A stretch of DNA of 22,058 nucleotides, taken from NCBI GenBank assembly GCA_009773995.1, contig VSMY01000033.1:1-22058 (forward strand), written 5' to 3'. The notes beneath the pieces were generated by a model that was not told where the DNA came from, ran no database searches, and saw only the letters and a list, made by a program, of their open reading frames with translations. Of this stretch, positions 1-7,413 are shown piece after piece. Both the position numbers and the translations under genes were made by a program. Within the stretch, counting starts at the first letter, position 1; each line of letters opens with the position of its first letter. The stretch comes from Oscillibacter sp. GTDB lineage: Bacteria > Bacillota > Clostridia > Oscillospirales > Oscillospiraceae.

Positions 1-1
1 G

Positions 2-1801
2 CTGGAGTCCTATGACTCCGTGGTGGAACGGGTCCGGGAGGCCGGCGAGTCCCCGGCCCGGCAGGGCAGGGAGCCTATCCGCATCAACCAGGACTACCAG
101 CCCCCCATGAGCCCCATTCTCCTCTTCCTGGTGAACCTGGCCCCCTTCTTTATCATCATTCTGGTGATGAGCCTGGTGATGAACTGGATGGCCAAAAAGG
201 GCATGGGCGGCATCGGGGGCATCGGCGGCGTGGGGAAATCCAACGCCAAGGTCTATATGGAAAAGCAGACCGGCGTCACCTTCCGGGACGTGGCGGGCCA
301 GGACGAGGCCAAGGAGTCCCTGACGGAGATCATCGACTTCCTCCACAACCCCGGCAAGTACACGGAGATCGGCGCGAAGCTCCCCAAGGGCGCGCTTTTA
401 GTCGGCCCTCCGGGCACCGGCAAGACTTTGCTTGCCAAGGCCGTGGCGGGAGAGGCCAACGTGCCCTTTTTCTCCATCTCTGGCTCCGACTTCGTGGAGA
501 TGTTCGTGGGCGTGGGCGCGTCCCGGGTCCGGGACCTCTTTAAGGAGGCCAGCAAGGTGGCCCCCTGCATCGTTTTCATCGACGAGATCGACACCATCGG
601 AAAATCCCGGGACAACCGCATGGGCGGCAACGACGAGCGGGAGCAGACCCTGAACCAGCTCCTGGCGGAGATGGACGGCTTCGACCCCACCAAGGGCGTC
701 ATCCTCCTGGCGGCCACGAACCGCCCGGAGGTGCTGGACCAGGCCCTCCTCCGTCCCGGCCGCTTCGACCGGCGGATCACCATCGACCGGCCCAACCTGG
801 CGGGGCGCATCGCAACGTTAGAGGTCCACACCCGGAACATCAAACTGGGGGAGGACGTGAACCTCAAGAAAGTCGCCCTGGCCACCGCCGGGTGCGTGGG
901 CGCGGATCTTGCGAACCTGGTGAACGAAGCGGCCCTCCGGGCCGTGCGGAAGGGCCGGAAGCTGGTGAGCCAGGAGGACATGCTGGCCGCCTTTGAGCTG
1001 GTCATCGCCGGTACGGAGAAAAAGGGCAGCGTGCTGACGGAGTTTGAGAAAAAGCTGGTGGCCTACCACGAGGTGGGACACGCCATGGTTGCCTATAAGC
1101 AGAAGAACACGGAGCCGGTGCAGAAAATCACCATCGTCCCCCACACCCAGGGCTCCCTGGGCTACACCCTCCTGATGCCCGAGGAGGACAAGACGGAACT
1201 GCGGACCAAGGAAGAACTGATGGCGAAAATCACCGTCTCCATGGGCGGCCGGGCCGCCGAGGAGGTGGTCATGGACACCATGACCAACGGGGCCTCCCAG
1301 GACATCCAGGACGCGACGAACGTGGCGCGGAACATGGTGGCCATGTTCGGCATGAGCGAGGAATTCGGCATGATGGCCCTGGCCTCCCGGCGGAACCAGT
1401 ACCTGGACGGGGGCTACGGCATGGACTGCGCCCAGGACACCGCCGCCCGGATGGACAAGGCCGTCAAGGTCCTGCTGGACGAGGCCTACAAGACCGCCGT
1501 GGAGGTCATCCGGGAAAACCGGGAGGACATGGACAAGGTGGTGGCGTACCTTCTGGAGAAGGAGACCATCACCGGCGCGGAGATGGTAGCCATCATTGAG
1601 GGCCGGGACCCCGCCCTGGTGGAGAACCCCTATGCCTCCACCCGCCCGGCGGAAATCGAGGCTCCCGCCAAGAAGGTCCATATGATCTCCGAGAAGATTG
1701 TGGCCCCGGAGGAGGGGCCGGAGGAAGCTTCCGCCCCGGAGGCCGGGGAACCGGGTCCGGAGACAGCGGAAGCTGGAGAGGAGACGCGAGATGATCCGTA
1801 A
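2..1801 (+). CDS. ftsH: ATP-dependent zinc metalloprotease FtsH, 5'-truncated by the window edge
   Basis: Membrane-anchored AAA+ protease that unfolds and degrades membrane and short-lived cytosolic proteins as a hexamer. The frame is open to base 2, so the true start and roughly the first hundred residues (TM1 and most of the extracytoplasmic domain) lie outside. Numbering from the first in-frame GTG at 20: the end of the external domain, TM2 at about 31-57, a glycine-rich linker (62-72), Walker A GPPGTGKT at 129-136, Walker B around 184-189 (IVFIDE), the second region of homology with the arginine finger at about 231-249, zinc site HEVGH at 350-354, and a probable third zinc ligand D428 in GASQD. 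HEVGH replaces the commoner HEAGH but keeps both His and the Glu. The C-terminal 30 residues are acidic and proline-rich. The stop overlaps the next gene by 11 bases, which suggests coupled translation. The family call is very secure. Confidence 0.96.
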   Translation: MESYDSVVERVREAGESPARQGREPIRINQDYQPPMSPILLFLVNLAPFFIIILVMSLVMNWMAKKGMGGIGGIGGVGKSNAKVYMEKQTGVTFRDVAGQDEAKESLTEIIDFLHNPGKYTEIGAKLPKGALLVGPPGTGKTLLAKAVAGEANVPFFSISGSDFVEMFVGVGASRVRDLFKEASKVAPCIVFIDEIDTIGKSRDNRMGGNDEREQTLNQLLAEMDGFDPTKGVILLAATNRPEVLDQALLRPGRFDRRITIDRPNLAGRIATLEVHTRNIKLGEDVNLKKVALATAGCVGADLANLVNEAALRAVRKGRKLVSQEDMLAAFELVIAGTEKKGSVLTEFEKKLVAYHEVGHAMVAYKQKNTEPVQKITIVPHTQGSLGYTLLMPEEDKTELRTKEELMAKITVSMGGRAAEEVVMDTMTNGASQDIQDATNVARNMVAMFGMSEEFGMMALASRRNQYLDGGYGMDCAQDTAARMDKAVKVLLDEAYKTAVEVIRENREDMDKVVAYLLEKETITGAEMVAIIEGRDPALVENPYASTRPAEIEAPAKKVHMISEKIVAPEEGPEEASAPEAGEPGPETAEAGEETRDDP

Positions 1802-2309
1802 AGCCGCCGCCGCCGACCTGCCCGGTATCGGGGAGATTTACGAGGCGATTTTCGATAAGGAGGACCAGGGCCCCGTCTATACCAACTGGCTCCGGGGGAC
1901 CTATCCCACCGTGGACAGCGCCCGGCAGGCGCTGGAGGCCGGAACGCTGTACGTGGGAGAGGAGGACGGCGTCCTCTGGGGCGTGGTAAACCTCAACGGC
2001 GTTCAGCTCCCCGAGTATGACAAGATTCCCTGGTCCATCCCGGCGGAACGGGAGGAGGTGGGGGTCATCCACACGCTCTGCATCCATCCCGCCCAGTCCG
2101 GCAGGGGCCGCGCCAAGGAGATGGCGGCCTTCTGCGAGGAGACCGCCCGGACCCAGGGCAAGGCGGTGATCCGCCTGGACACCTGGGAGGGGAACGCTCC
2201 CGCCAACCACCTCTACCCCTCCCTGGGCTACCGCCTCGCCGGGAGCACGGAGTTCTTCTTCCAGGGGTACATCCAGGAAATTTTGAACTGCTACGAAAAG
2301 AGGCTGTGA
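1791..2309 (+). CDS. GNAT family N-acetyltransferase
   Basis: A 172-residue single-domain GNAT acetyltransferase, which would transfer acetyl from acetyl-CoA to an unknown amine. The start MIRKAAAADLPGI is typical of the fold (beta1 followed by an acidic helix). The acetyl-CoA pyrophosphate-binding loop is visible as HPAQSGRGRAKEM (Q/R-x-x-G-x-G/A). The terminal Asn/Tyr-rich part, with NHLYPSLGYR, is the usual beta5-alpha4 element. The ATG at 1791 is preceded by GGAGAGGAGA, which supports this start over upstream in-frame codons that lie inside ftsH. It overlaps the ftsH stop by 11 bases, so it is probably expressed from the same mRNA. A strong terminator begins 5 bases after its stop. Substrate cannot be inferred from sequence. 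Confidence 0.88.
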   Translation: MIRKAAAADLPGIGEIYEAIFDKEDQGPVYTNWLRGTYPTVDSARQALEAGTLYVGEEDGVLWGVVNLNGVQLPEYDKIPWSIPAEREEVGVIHTLCIHPAQSGRGRAKEMAAFCEETARTQGKAVIRLDTWEGNAPANHLYPSLGYRLAGSTEFFFQGYIQEILNCYEKRL

Positions 2310-2313
2310 CGCC

Positions 2314-2354
2314 AGCGCTCCTCGGTTGTTCTTGACAACCGGGGGGCGTTTTTT
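2314..2354 (+). terminator. Rho-independent terminator of ftsH-GNAT
   Basis: Bases 2314-2329 pair with 2335-2350 in a continuous 16-bp stem (three G-T wobbles) with loop TCTTG, followed by a T run to 2355. It lies directly after the GNAT stop. Its loop and 3' arm contain the -35 box of the next promoter. Confidence 0.85.
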
Positions 2355-2360
2355 TACAAT
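2332..2360 (+). promoter_or_regulatory. Sigma-A promoter of malQ, overlapping the terminator
   Basis: Consensus -35 TTGACA at 2332-2337, a 17-base spacer, and -10 TACAAT at 2355-2360. The -35 sits in the loop and 3' arm of the upstream terminator, and the -10 begins at the last T of its T-tract. The predicted start is near 2367, with AGGAGG-like GGAGG at 2383-2387 and the malQ ATG at 2396. Confidence 0.85.
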
Positions 2361-2395
2361 GAGGGGGTACACTATTCAACACGGAGGTCTTCTTT

Positions 2396-3934
2396 ATGAA
2401 ACGTTCCGCAGGCATCCTCCTGCCCATTTTCTCCCTGCCCTCGGAGTACGGCGTCGGCTCCCTGGGGGCGGAGGCGCGAGCCTTCGCCAACTTCCTCCAG
2501 GACGCGGGCCAGTCCTGGTGGCAGATTCTCCCCGTGGGCCCCGCTGGGGCCGGGGACTCCCCCTACGCCAGCGAGTCCACCTTCGCCGGGAATCCCCTGT
2601 TCATCGACCTGGACCTCTTGGCCAAGGACGGCCTTCTGACGGAGGAGGAGCTGGCCTCGGCCAAAGTCCCCGCCGGGGACAAGGTGGACTACGCCGCCCT
2701 GAAAAAGAGCCGGGAGCCCCTGCTGCGGGCGGCCTTCTCCCGGGTCAGCGGCGAGGCGGCGGAGGCCGCCCGTTCCTTCGCCGAGGAGCGCCCCTGGGTC
2801 CGGGAGTACGCCCTCTACCGCTCCGCCAAGCGGCACTTTGGGGACCTGCCCTGGTTTCAGTGGCCCGACGAGGGCCTCCGCCGCCACGAGCCGGAGGCCG
2901 TGGAGCGCCGGCGGGTGGAGCTGGCCGAGGAGGTCGCGTTTCAAACCTGCCTCCAGTACTGGTTCTTCACCCAGTGGGCGGCGCTGAAGACCTACGTCAA
3001 CGATCTGGGCCTGGGTCTCATCGGGGACCTGCCCATCTACGTCTCCCTGGACTCCGCCGACGTGTGGAGCGAGCGGAAAGAGTTCCTCCTGGACGAGGAG
3101 GGAAAGCCCTCCAAGGTGGCCGGGGTGCCGCCGGACTACTTCTCTGAGGACGGCCAGCTCTGGGGGAATCCCCTCTACGACTGGGCCGCCATGAAGCGCA
3201 ACGGCTTCGGCTGGTGGATTCGGAGAGTGGAGGGGGCTTCCAAGCTCTTCGACGTCATCCGCATCGACCACTTCCGGGGGCTGGAGAGCTACTGGGCCGT
3301 CCCGGCGGAAGCCGAGACCGCCAGGACCGGCTCCTGGGAGAAGGGCCCCGGCATGGACCTTCTCGGCGTGCTGTCCTCCTGGTTCCAGGGCGTCTCCTTC
3401 ATCGCCGAGGACTTGGGGCTGCTCACCGACGGGGTCCACCGCCTCCGGGAGGAGTCGGGCCTGCCGGGGATGAAGGTGCTGGAGTTCGCCTTCTCGGACC
3501 CCTCCAACGCCTACCTGCCCCACAACTATCAGCCCCACTGCGTCTGCTACACCGGCACCCACGACAACGACACCGCCGCCGGGTGGTACGCCTCCGCCCC
3601 CAAGGGGGAACGGGCCTTCGCCGAGAAGTACCTGGGCGTTTCCGGGGCGGAGGAAGTGCGCCTTGCCCTGCTCCGGGCGGGCCAGGGGAGCGTGGCCGAG
3701 CTGTTTGTGGCCCAGATGCAGGACTATCTGGGCCTTGGCGGCGAGAGCCGGATCAACGTCCCCGGCGTCGCCAGCGGCAACTGGCGCTGGCGGCTCCTCC
3801 CCGGCCAGGCCTCGGCGGAGCTGGCGGAGGAGATCCGCTCACAGACGTCCTTCTACGGCCGCTGCCCCTGGATTCCGGAGCCGGAGGAGACGGCGGAGGA
3901 AGAAGCTGACGAAATAGACAAAGAGCAAGAATAA
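2396..3934 (+). CDS. malQ: 4-alpha-glucanotransferase (amylomaltase, GH77)
   Basis: Cytosolic disproportionating enzyme that transfers alpha-1,4-glucan segments between maltodextrins during glycogen or maltodextrin metabolism. The protein is 512 residues, the usual GH77 length. It opens with the family signature RSAGILLPIFSLPSEYGVGS and has DSPYASESTFAGNPLFIDL at about 54-72. Catalytic residues by family analogy: nucleophile D291 in VIRIDHFRG, acid/base E338 in FIAEDLG, and transition-state stabiliser D390 in GTHDNDT. The last ~18 residues form an acidic tail (EPEETAEEEADEIDKEQE) that looks dispensable. The ATG is set by GGAGG 8 bases upstream. It is transcribed alone from its own promoter, with no other sugar gene next to it. 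Identification is secure. Confidence 0.95.
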   Translation: MKRSAGILLPIFSLPSEYGVGSLGAEARAFANFLQDAGQSWWQILPVGPAGAGDSPYASESTFAGNPLFIDLDLLAKDGLLTEEELASAKVPAGDKVDYAALKKSREPLLRAAFSRVSGEAAEAARSFAEERPWVREYALYRSAKRHFGDLPWFQWPDEGLRRHEPEAVERRRVELAEEVAFQTCLQYWFFTQWAALKTYVNDLGLGLIGDLPIYVSLDSADVWSERKEFLLDEEGKPSKVAGVPPDYFSEDGQLWGNPLYDWAAMKRNGFGWWIRRVEGASKLFDVIRIDHFRGLESYWAVPAEAETARTGSWEKGPGMDLLGVLSSWFQGVSFIAEDLGLLTDGVHRLREESGLPGMKVLEFAFSDPSNAYLPHNYQPHCVCYTGTHDNDTAAGWYASAPKGERAFAEKYLGVSGAEEVRLALLRAGQGSVAELFVAQMQDYLGLGGESRINVPGVASGNWRWRLLPGQASAELAEEIRSQTSFYGRCPWIPEPEETAEEEADEIDKEQE

Positions 3935-3959
3935 TTTTGGTTGGAACGCCAAAGTTTTC

Positions 3960-3972
3960 CGCAAAATTTGCG
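3960..3972. repeat. AT-centred perfect dyad upstream of the phosphate transporter gene
   Basis: CGCAAAATTTGCG is a perfect 6-1-6 inverted repeat in the 148-base gap between malQ and the Na/Pi gene, about 43 bases upstream of the -10 box. With a single-base centre it cannot form a good hairpin, so it looks more like a protein-binding dyad. Nothing identifies the binding protein. Confidence 0.35.
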
Positions 3973-4014
3973 TTTTGGTCATTCCGCCGATTCCCCGTTC
4001 CCGCCTCTCACATA

Positions 4015-4020
4015 TATAAT
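4015..4020 (+). promoter_or_regulatory. -10 box (TATAAT) of the Na/Pi cotransporter gene
   Basis: Perfect TATAAT with no recognisable -35 at 17 bases (TCCCCG-like), which suggests dependence on an activator. This would fit phosphate control, but no Pho box is recognisable. It lies 62 bases before the ATG. Confidence 0.5.
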
Positions 4021-4082
4021 GGAACCGTCACATAAGATGGAGCGTTCGGTTTGACGCGGACGCGGAAGTGAGGAGTTTCTGC

Positions 4083-5828
4083 ATGGATATTTTTTCCCTG
4101 TTCACCCTGTGCGGGGGGCTGGCCTTCTTCCTCTACGGCATGACCACCATGTCCAAGAGCCTGGAGAAGATGGCCGGCGGCCGTCTGGAGCGGCTTTTGA
4201 AGCGCATGACTTCCAATCCCATGAAGGGCTTGCTGCTGGGCGCGGGCATCACCATCGCGGTCCAGTCCTCCTCGGCGGTGACGGTGATGCTGGTGGGCCT
4301 GGTGAACTCCGGCGTCATGGAGCTGGGCCAGACCATCGGGGTCATCATGGGCTCCAACGTGGGCACCACGCTGACGGCCTGGATTCTCTCCCTCACAGGC
4401 ATCGAGAGCGAGAGCATTCTGCTGAACCTCTTGAAACCGGAGAACTTCGCCCCCCTCTTCGCCCTGGCGGGCATCCTGCTCATCATGGGCTCCAAGCGCC
4501 AGAGGCGGCGGGACGTGGGGCGCATCCTCATCGGCTTCGCCATTTTGATGTCCGGCATGGAGATGATGAAGAACTCCGTCAGCCCCCTGGCGGATCTGCC
4601 GGGCTTCTCGGACCTACTGACGGCCTTCCGCAACCCCCTGCTGGGCGTGGCCGTGGGCGCGGTGTTCACCGGGGTCATCCAGTCCTCGGCGGCCTCCGTG
4701 GGCATTTTACAGGCCCTGGCCCTCACGGGGTCCATCACCTACGGCGTGGCCATCCCCATCATCATGGGCCAGAACATCGGCACCTGCGTCACGGCGCTGA
4801 TTTCCTCCATCGGGGTCTCCCGGGGGGCGAAACGGGTGTCCGTCATCCACATCGCCTTCAACATCATCGGAACGGCCATCGGCCTCATCGTCTTCTGCGG
4901 CGGGGATTTGCTCTTCCACTTCCCCTTCATGGATTCCGCCGTAGGGGCCGTGGGCGTTGCATTGTGCCACACGATTTTCAACGTCTGCACCACCGCCCTG
5001 CTGCTGCCCTTCTCCCGCCAGCTGGAATGGCTGGCCCGGGCGGCTGTCAAGGAAGAGGACAAGACCCCCGAGTTCGCCTTCCTGGATCCCCTGCTCATCC
5101 GGACCCCCGGCGCGGCGGTCAGCGAGTGCGCCGCCATGACCTGCGAGATGGGCGCCCTGGCCCGGGAGAGCCTGCTCAGCTCCCTGAGGCAGCTTTCCAA
5201 ATATGACGGGGCCCTGGAGGCAAAGCTGATCGAAAATGAGGACAAGCTGGACGTCTACGAGGACCGCCTCAGCGGCTATCTGGTGCAGATTTCCCAGCAC
5301 GGCCTCTCTATGGAGGACATTCACACCGTCTCCCGGCTGCTCCACGCCATCGGGGACTTTGAGCGCATCGGGGACCACGCCCTGAACATCCAGGAGTCCG
5401 CCCGGGAGCTCCACGAGAAGGGCCTGAGCTTCTCCGGCGCGGCGGAGGCGGAGCTCCGGGTGCTGGAACAGGCCCTGGAGGACATCCTGACCGCCTCGGT
5501 GGGCTGCTTCCAGGCCGACGATCCCGCCGCCGCCAAGACGGTGGAGCCCCTGGAGGAAACCATCGACCGGCTCACCGACGAAATTCGGGCCCGGCACATC
5601 CACCGGCTCCAAAGCGGGGAGTGCACCATCCAGCTGGGCTTCATCCTGAACGACCTGCTGACGAACCTGGAGCGGGTCAGCGACCACTGCTCCAACATCG
5701 CCGTGTGCGTCATCGAGGAGCGGGAGGATCACGCCGAGCAGCGCCACGCCTACCTCCACGACTTCAAGGCCGCGGGCGAGTTTACCGAGAGCCTGGACCG
5801 GGATTTGGAGAAGTACAAGCTGCCCTGA
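4083..5828 (+). CDS. Na/Pi cotransporter family protein with C-terminal PhoU-like domain
   Basis: Predicted sodium-coupled phosphate importer of the NptA/PNaS type, 581 residues. The membrane part (about 1-315) has two inverted repeats, each with the family's QSSS/QSSA motif: QSSSAV at 61-66 and QSSAAS at 200-205, plus GSNVGTT at 90-96 and GQNIGT at 229-234. The cytosolic part (about 340-560) is a PhoU-like helical bundle with the paired metal-site motifs DFERIGDHALNI and NLERVSDHCSNI. I chose the ATG at 4083 because GTGAGGAG ends 7 bases before it. An upstream in-frame GTG at 4068 lies inside that ribosome binding site. It is monocistronic. Phosphate is the family substrate, but related proteins act mainly in phosphate signalling or efflux, so direction of transport is inference. 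Confidence 0.93.
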   Translation: MDIFSLFTLCGGLAFFLYGMTTMSKSLEKMAGGRLERLLKRMTSNPMKGLLLGAGITIAVQSSSAVTVMLVGLVNSGVMELGQTIGVIMGSNVGTTLTAWILSLTGIESESILLNLLKPENFAPLFALAGILLIMGSKRQRRRDVGRILIGFAILMSGMEMMKNSVSPLADLPGFSDLLTAFRNPLLGVAVGAVFTGVIQSSAASVGILQALALTGSITYGVAIPIIMGQNIGTCVTALISSIGVSRGAKRVSVIHIAFNIIGTAIGLIVFCGGDLLFHFPFMDSAVGAVGVALCHTIFNVCTTALLLPFSRQLEWLARAAVKEEDKTPEFAFLDPLLIRTPGAAVSECAAMTCEMGALARESLLSSLRQLSKYDGALEAKLIENEDKLDVYEDRLSGYLVQISQHGLSMEDIHTVSRLLHAIGDFERIGDHALNIQESARELHEKGLSFSGAAEAELRVLEQALEDILTASVGCFQADDPAAAKTVEPLEETIDRLTDEIRARHIHRLQSGECTIQLGFILNDLLTNLERVSDHCSNIAVCVIEEREDHAEQRHAYLHDFKAAGEFTESLDRDLEKYKLP

Positions 5829-5831
5829 GTT

Positions 5832-5919
5832 ACGTTCCTTAAAAGGTACGGGGACTCTTAGCGGCCTTGCCGTTTCGAGTCCCCGTATACCCGGAGGGCA
5901 GCGGTAAGCAACGGAACGT
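5832..5919. other. Structured intergenic element after the Na/Pi gene
   Basis: ACGTTCC at 5832-5838 pairs with GGAACGT at 5913-5919. Inside this, GGTACGGGGACTC (5845-5857) pairs with GAGTCCCCGTATACC (5877-5891), and inside that AGCGGC and GCCGTT form a third helix. On the minus strand the large hairpin is followed by TTTT, so it could be a minus-strand terminator. On the plus strand it would be a nested 3' UTR structure. I do not recognise an RNA family. The rest of the gap up to 5984 shows no convincing ORF or promoter. Confidence 0.4.
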
Positions 5920-5988
5920 TCGCGCGCCCGGATAGTCCGGCGGTTTATCAGGCCGAAGCGGCGGCACGCAGTCCTTCAAGCCAAGGAA

Positions 5989-6023
5989 AAAGCCCCCTGG
6001 CGGTTCGTCCGCCGGGGGGCTTT
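5989..6023. terminator. Bidirectional terminator between convergent Na/Pi and patatin operons
   Basis: A 13-bp stem (5991-6003 with 6009-6021, one wobble) with loop TTCGT. The flanking A's and T's give TTTTT after the hairpin on the minus strand and TTT on the plus strand. It lies 3 bases beyond the patatin stop. Confidence 0.85.
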
Positions 6024-6025
6024 CC

Positions 6026-6883
6026 TCATTCCGCCGCCCAGAATTCCCGAACCCGGCTGAGCTCCCGGCGGCCGTCGAAATACCCCTCCTGCCACAGCGC
6101 CCGGAGGGTATCCAGGTTCTTCTCCGTCCGGGAACAGCCCAGGGTGTCCCTGGGGGCGATAACCAGGGCCCGGCCCTGCCGCTCCAGGTCAAACAGGGCC
6201 TCCCGGCAGGCGTTGTAGCGCTCCGACCGGGTCCGCATGGTCTCCTGGAAATAGGGGTACTTTTTGAACGCCCGGCCGATGGCCTGGTCGGACCGGCCCG
6301 GCTTCTTGTAGTAGTCCCGCTCCCGGGTCAGGATAACCACCACCCGGCCGCAGCCCTCGCGGAAGGCCCGCCGCCAGGGGATGGCGTCGGCGCAGCCCCC
6401 GTCCAGATAGGGCTGGCCGCCGATGTAGATGACGGGGAACATCAGCGGGATGGCGCAGGTGGCCTCCAGCAGGAGATTCGGCGAGTCCCGCCGGGGGACG
6501 GGGAGATACTCCGCCTCCCCGGTGTTCAGGTTCGTCACCACCGCCTCCGCCCGGCCCGGATAGGCGGCGAAGGCGTCGTAGTCAAAGGGGATCAGCTCGT
6601 TGGGGATGGTCTCATAGGCGAACTTGAGGCCGAAGTAGGAGCGGTTCCGGGGGTTCGCCAGGTTGCGGAAGCCCATATAGCGCTTGTCTCCCGCGTAGCG
6701 GCAGATTAACTGGAGATTCCGGCGGCTCTGCCGGGAGAGGTAGCTGACGCCGTAGGCAATCCCGGCGGAGACCCCCAGGGTGTAGTCCGGCAGGGGGAGC
6801 CCGCCATCCAGGAAGGCGTCGCACACGCCGGAGGAGTAGATGGTCCGCAGGGCTCCGCCCTCCAGGACCAGCGCGGTTTTCAT
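6026..6883 (-). CDS. Patatin-like phospholipase family protein
   Basis: Predicted cytosolic or membrane-associated lipid acyl hydrolase of 285 residues, resembling the YjjU type. The full Ser-Asp dyad set is present: oxyanion loop GGALR at 9-13, nucleophile elbow GVSAG at 37-41 (Ser39), and DGG at 161-163 (Asp161). Start ATG at 6883 with AGGTGA upstream on the minus strand. It is the last gene of a four-gene minus-strand operon whose other members are envelope proteins, only 14 bases downstream of the membrane protein gene, so a role in membrane lipid turnover is a reasonable inference. The physiological substrate is unknown. Confidence 0.9.
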   Translation of the reverse strand: MKTALVLEGGALRTIYSSGVCDAFLDGGLPLPDYTLGVSAGIAYGVSYLSRQSRRNLQLICRYAGDKRYMGFRNLANPRNRSYFGLKFAYETIPNELIPFDYDAFAAYPGRAEAVVTNLNTGEAEYLPVPRRDSPNLLLEATCAIPLMFPVIYIGGQPYLDGGCADAIPWRRAFREGCGRVVVILTRERDYYKKPGRSDQAIGRAFKKYPYFQETMRTRSERYNACREALFDLERQGRALVIAPRDTLGCSRTEKNLDTLRALWQEGYFDGRRELSRVREFWAAE

Positions 6884-6897
6884 GGTATCACCTCATA

Positions 6898-7413
6898 TTA
6901 ACGATAGAGATATTTTTTCAGTTTCCAGTGCCAGAGATTGGTCAGCCGGGCCAGGGTGGAGTCCGTCAGCAGAAAGACCACGTTCCCCGCCGCCAGCAGG
7001 GCCGCGTTGAAATACCAGACGGACTCTAACAGGTCCGCCGTCAGGCCCATGAGCCGCAGGACCAGGCCGTAGAGCAGCAGGGCGGCGGCGTTGCACACCG
7101 CCAGCCGGGCCAGGAGGCGCAGGGAGCGGGAGGGCAGGGCGGCGATTTTCGGCCGGAGAATGGGATACCAGCCGAAGAACAAATAGACGAAGGCGGTCTC
7201 CCGGTCCGGCACCAGCAGCAGGGCCAGAATGGCCACGGCGGCGTAGGCCGTCCCGGCGGCCTTGGGGCCCAGCTCCTCCAGCACCGGCAGCAGCGCGCCC
7301 ATGGCCAGGATGGGGGCGCAGAAGACCATGCCGGGAAGCACGCCGCCCAAGGCCAGCAGGGCCGTGGCCAGGGCGGCCAGCACGCCGCACAGGGCCAGGG
7401 GCCGGGCCCTCAT
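6898..7413 (-). CDS. Small integral membrane protein, function unknown
   Basis: A 171-residue, very hydrophobic protein with about five membrane segments, no signal peptide cleavage site, and a basic C-terminus (HWKLKKYLYR). The pattern of short loops and the PIL.M..L motifs resemble substrate-binding (S) components of energy-coupling-factor transporters and similar uncharacterised clostridial membrane proteins. I cannot name a ligand. The start ATG at 7413 has a perfect AAGGAGGT upstream and overlaps the stop of the LTA-synthase-like gene (ATGA), so translation is coupled. The patatin gene follows 14 bases later. Confidence 0.75.
   Translation of the reverse strand: MRARPLALCGVLAALATALLALGGVLPGMVFCAPILAMGALLPVLEELGPKAAGTAYAAVAILALLLVPDRETAFVYLFFGWYPILRPKIAALPSRSLRLLARLAVCNAAALLLYGLVLRLMGLTADLLESVWYFNAALLAAGNVVFLLTDSTLARLTNLWHWKLKKYLYR

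Noticed and set aside
818..1681. Long open frame on the minus strand inside ftsH
   Set aside because: Antisense shadow caused by the high GC content. The sequence is His/Gly/Val-rich without domains, while the plus strand encodes FtsH.
2372..3562. 396-codon minus-strand frame across malQ
   Set aside because: Shadow ORF of a clear GH77 gene. Low-complexity composition and no ribosome binding site with family support.
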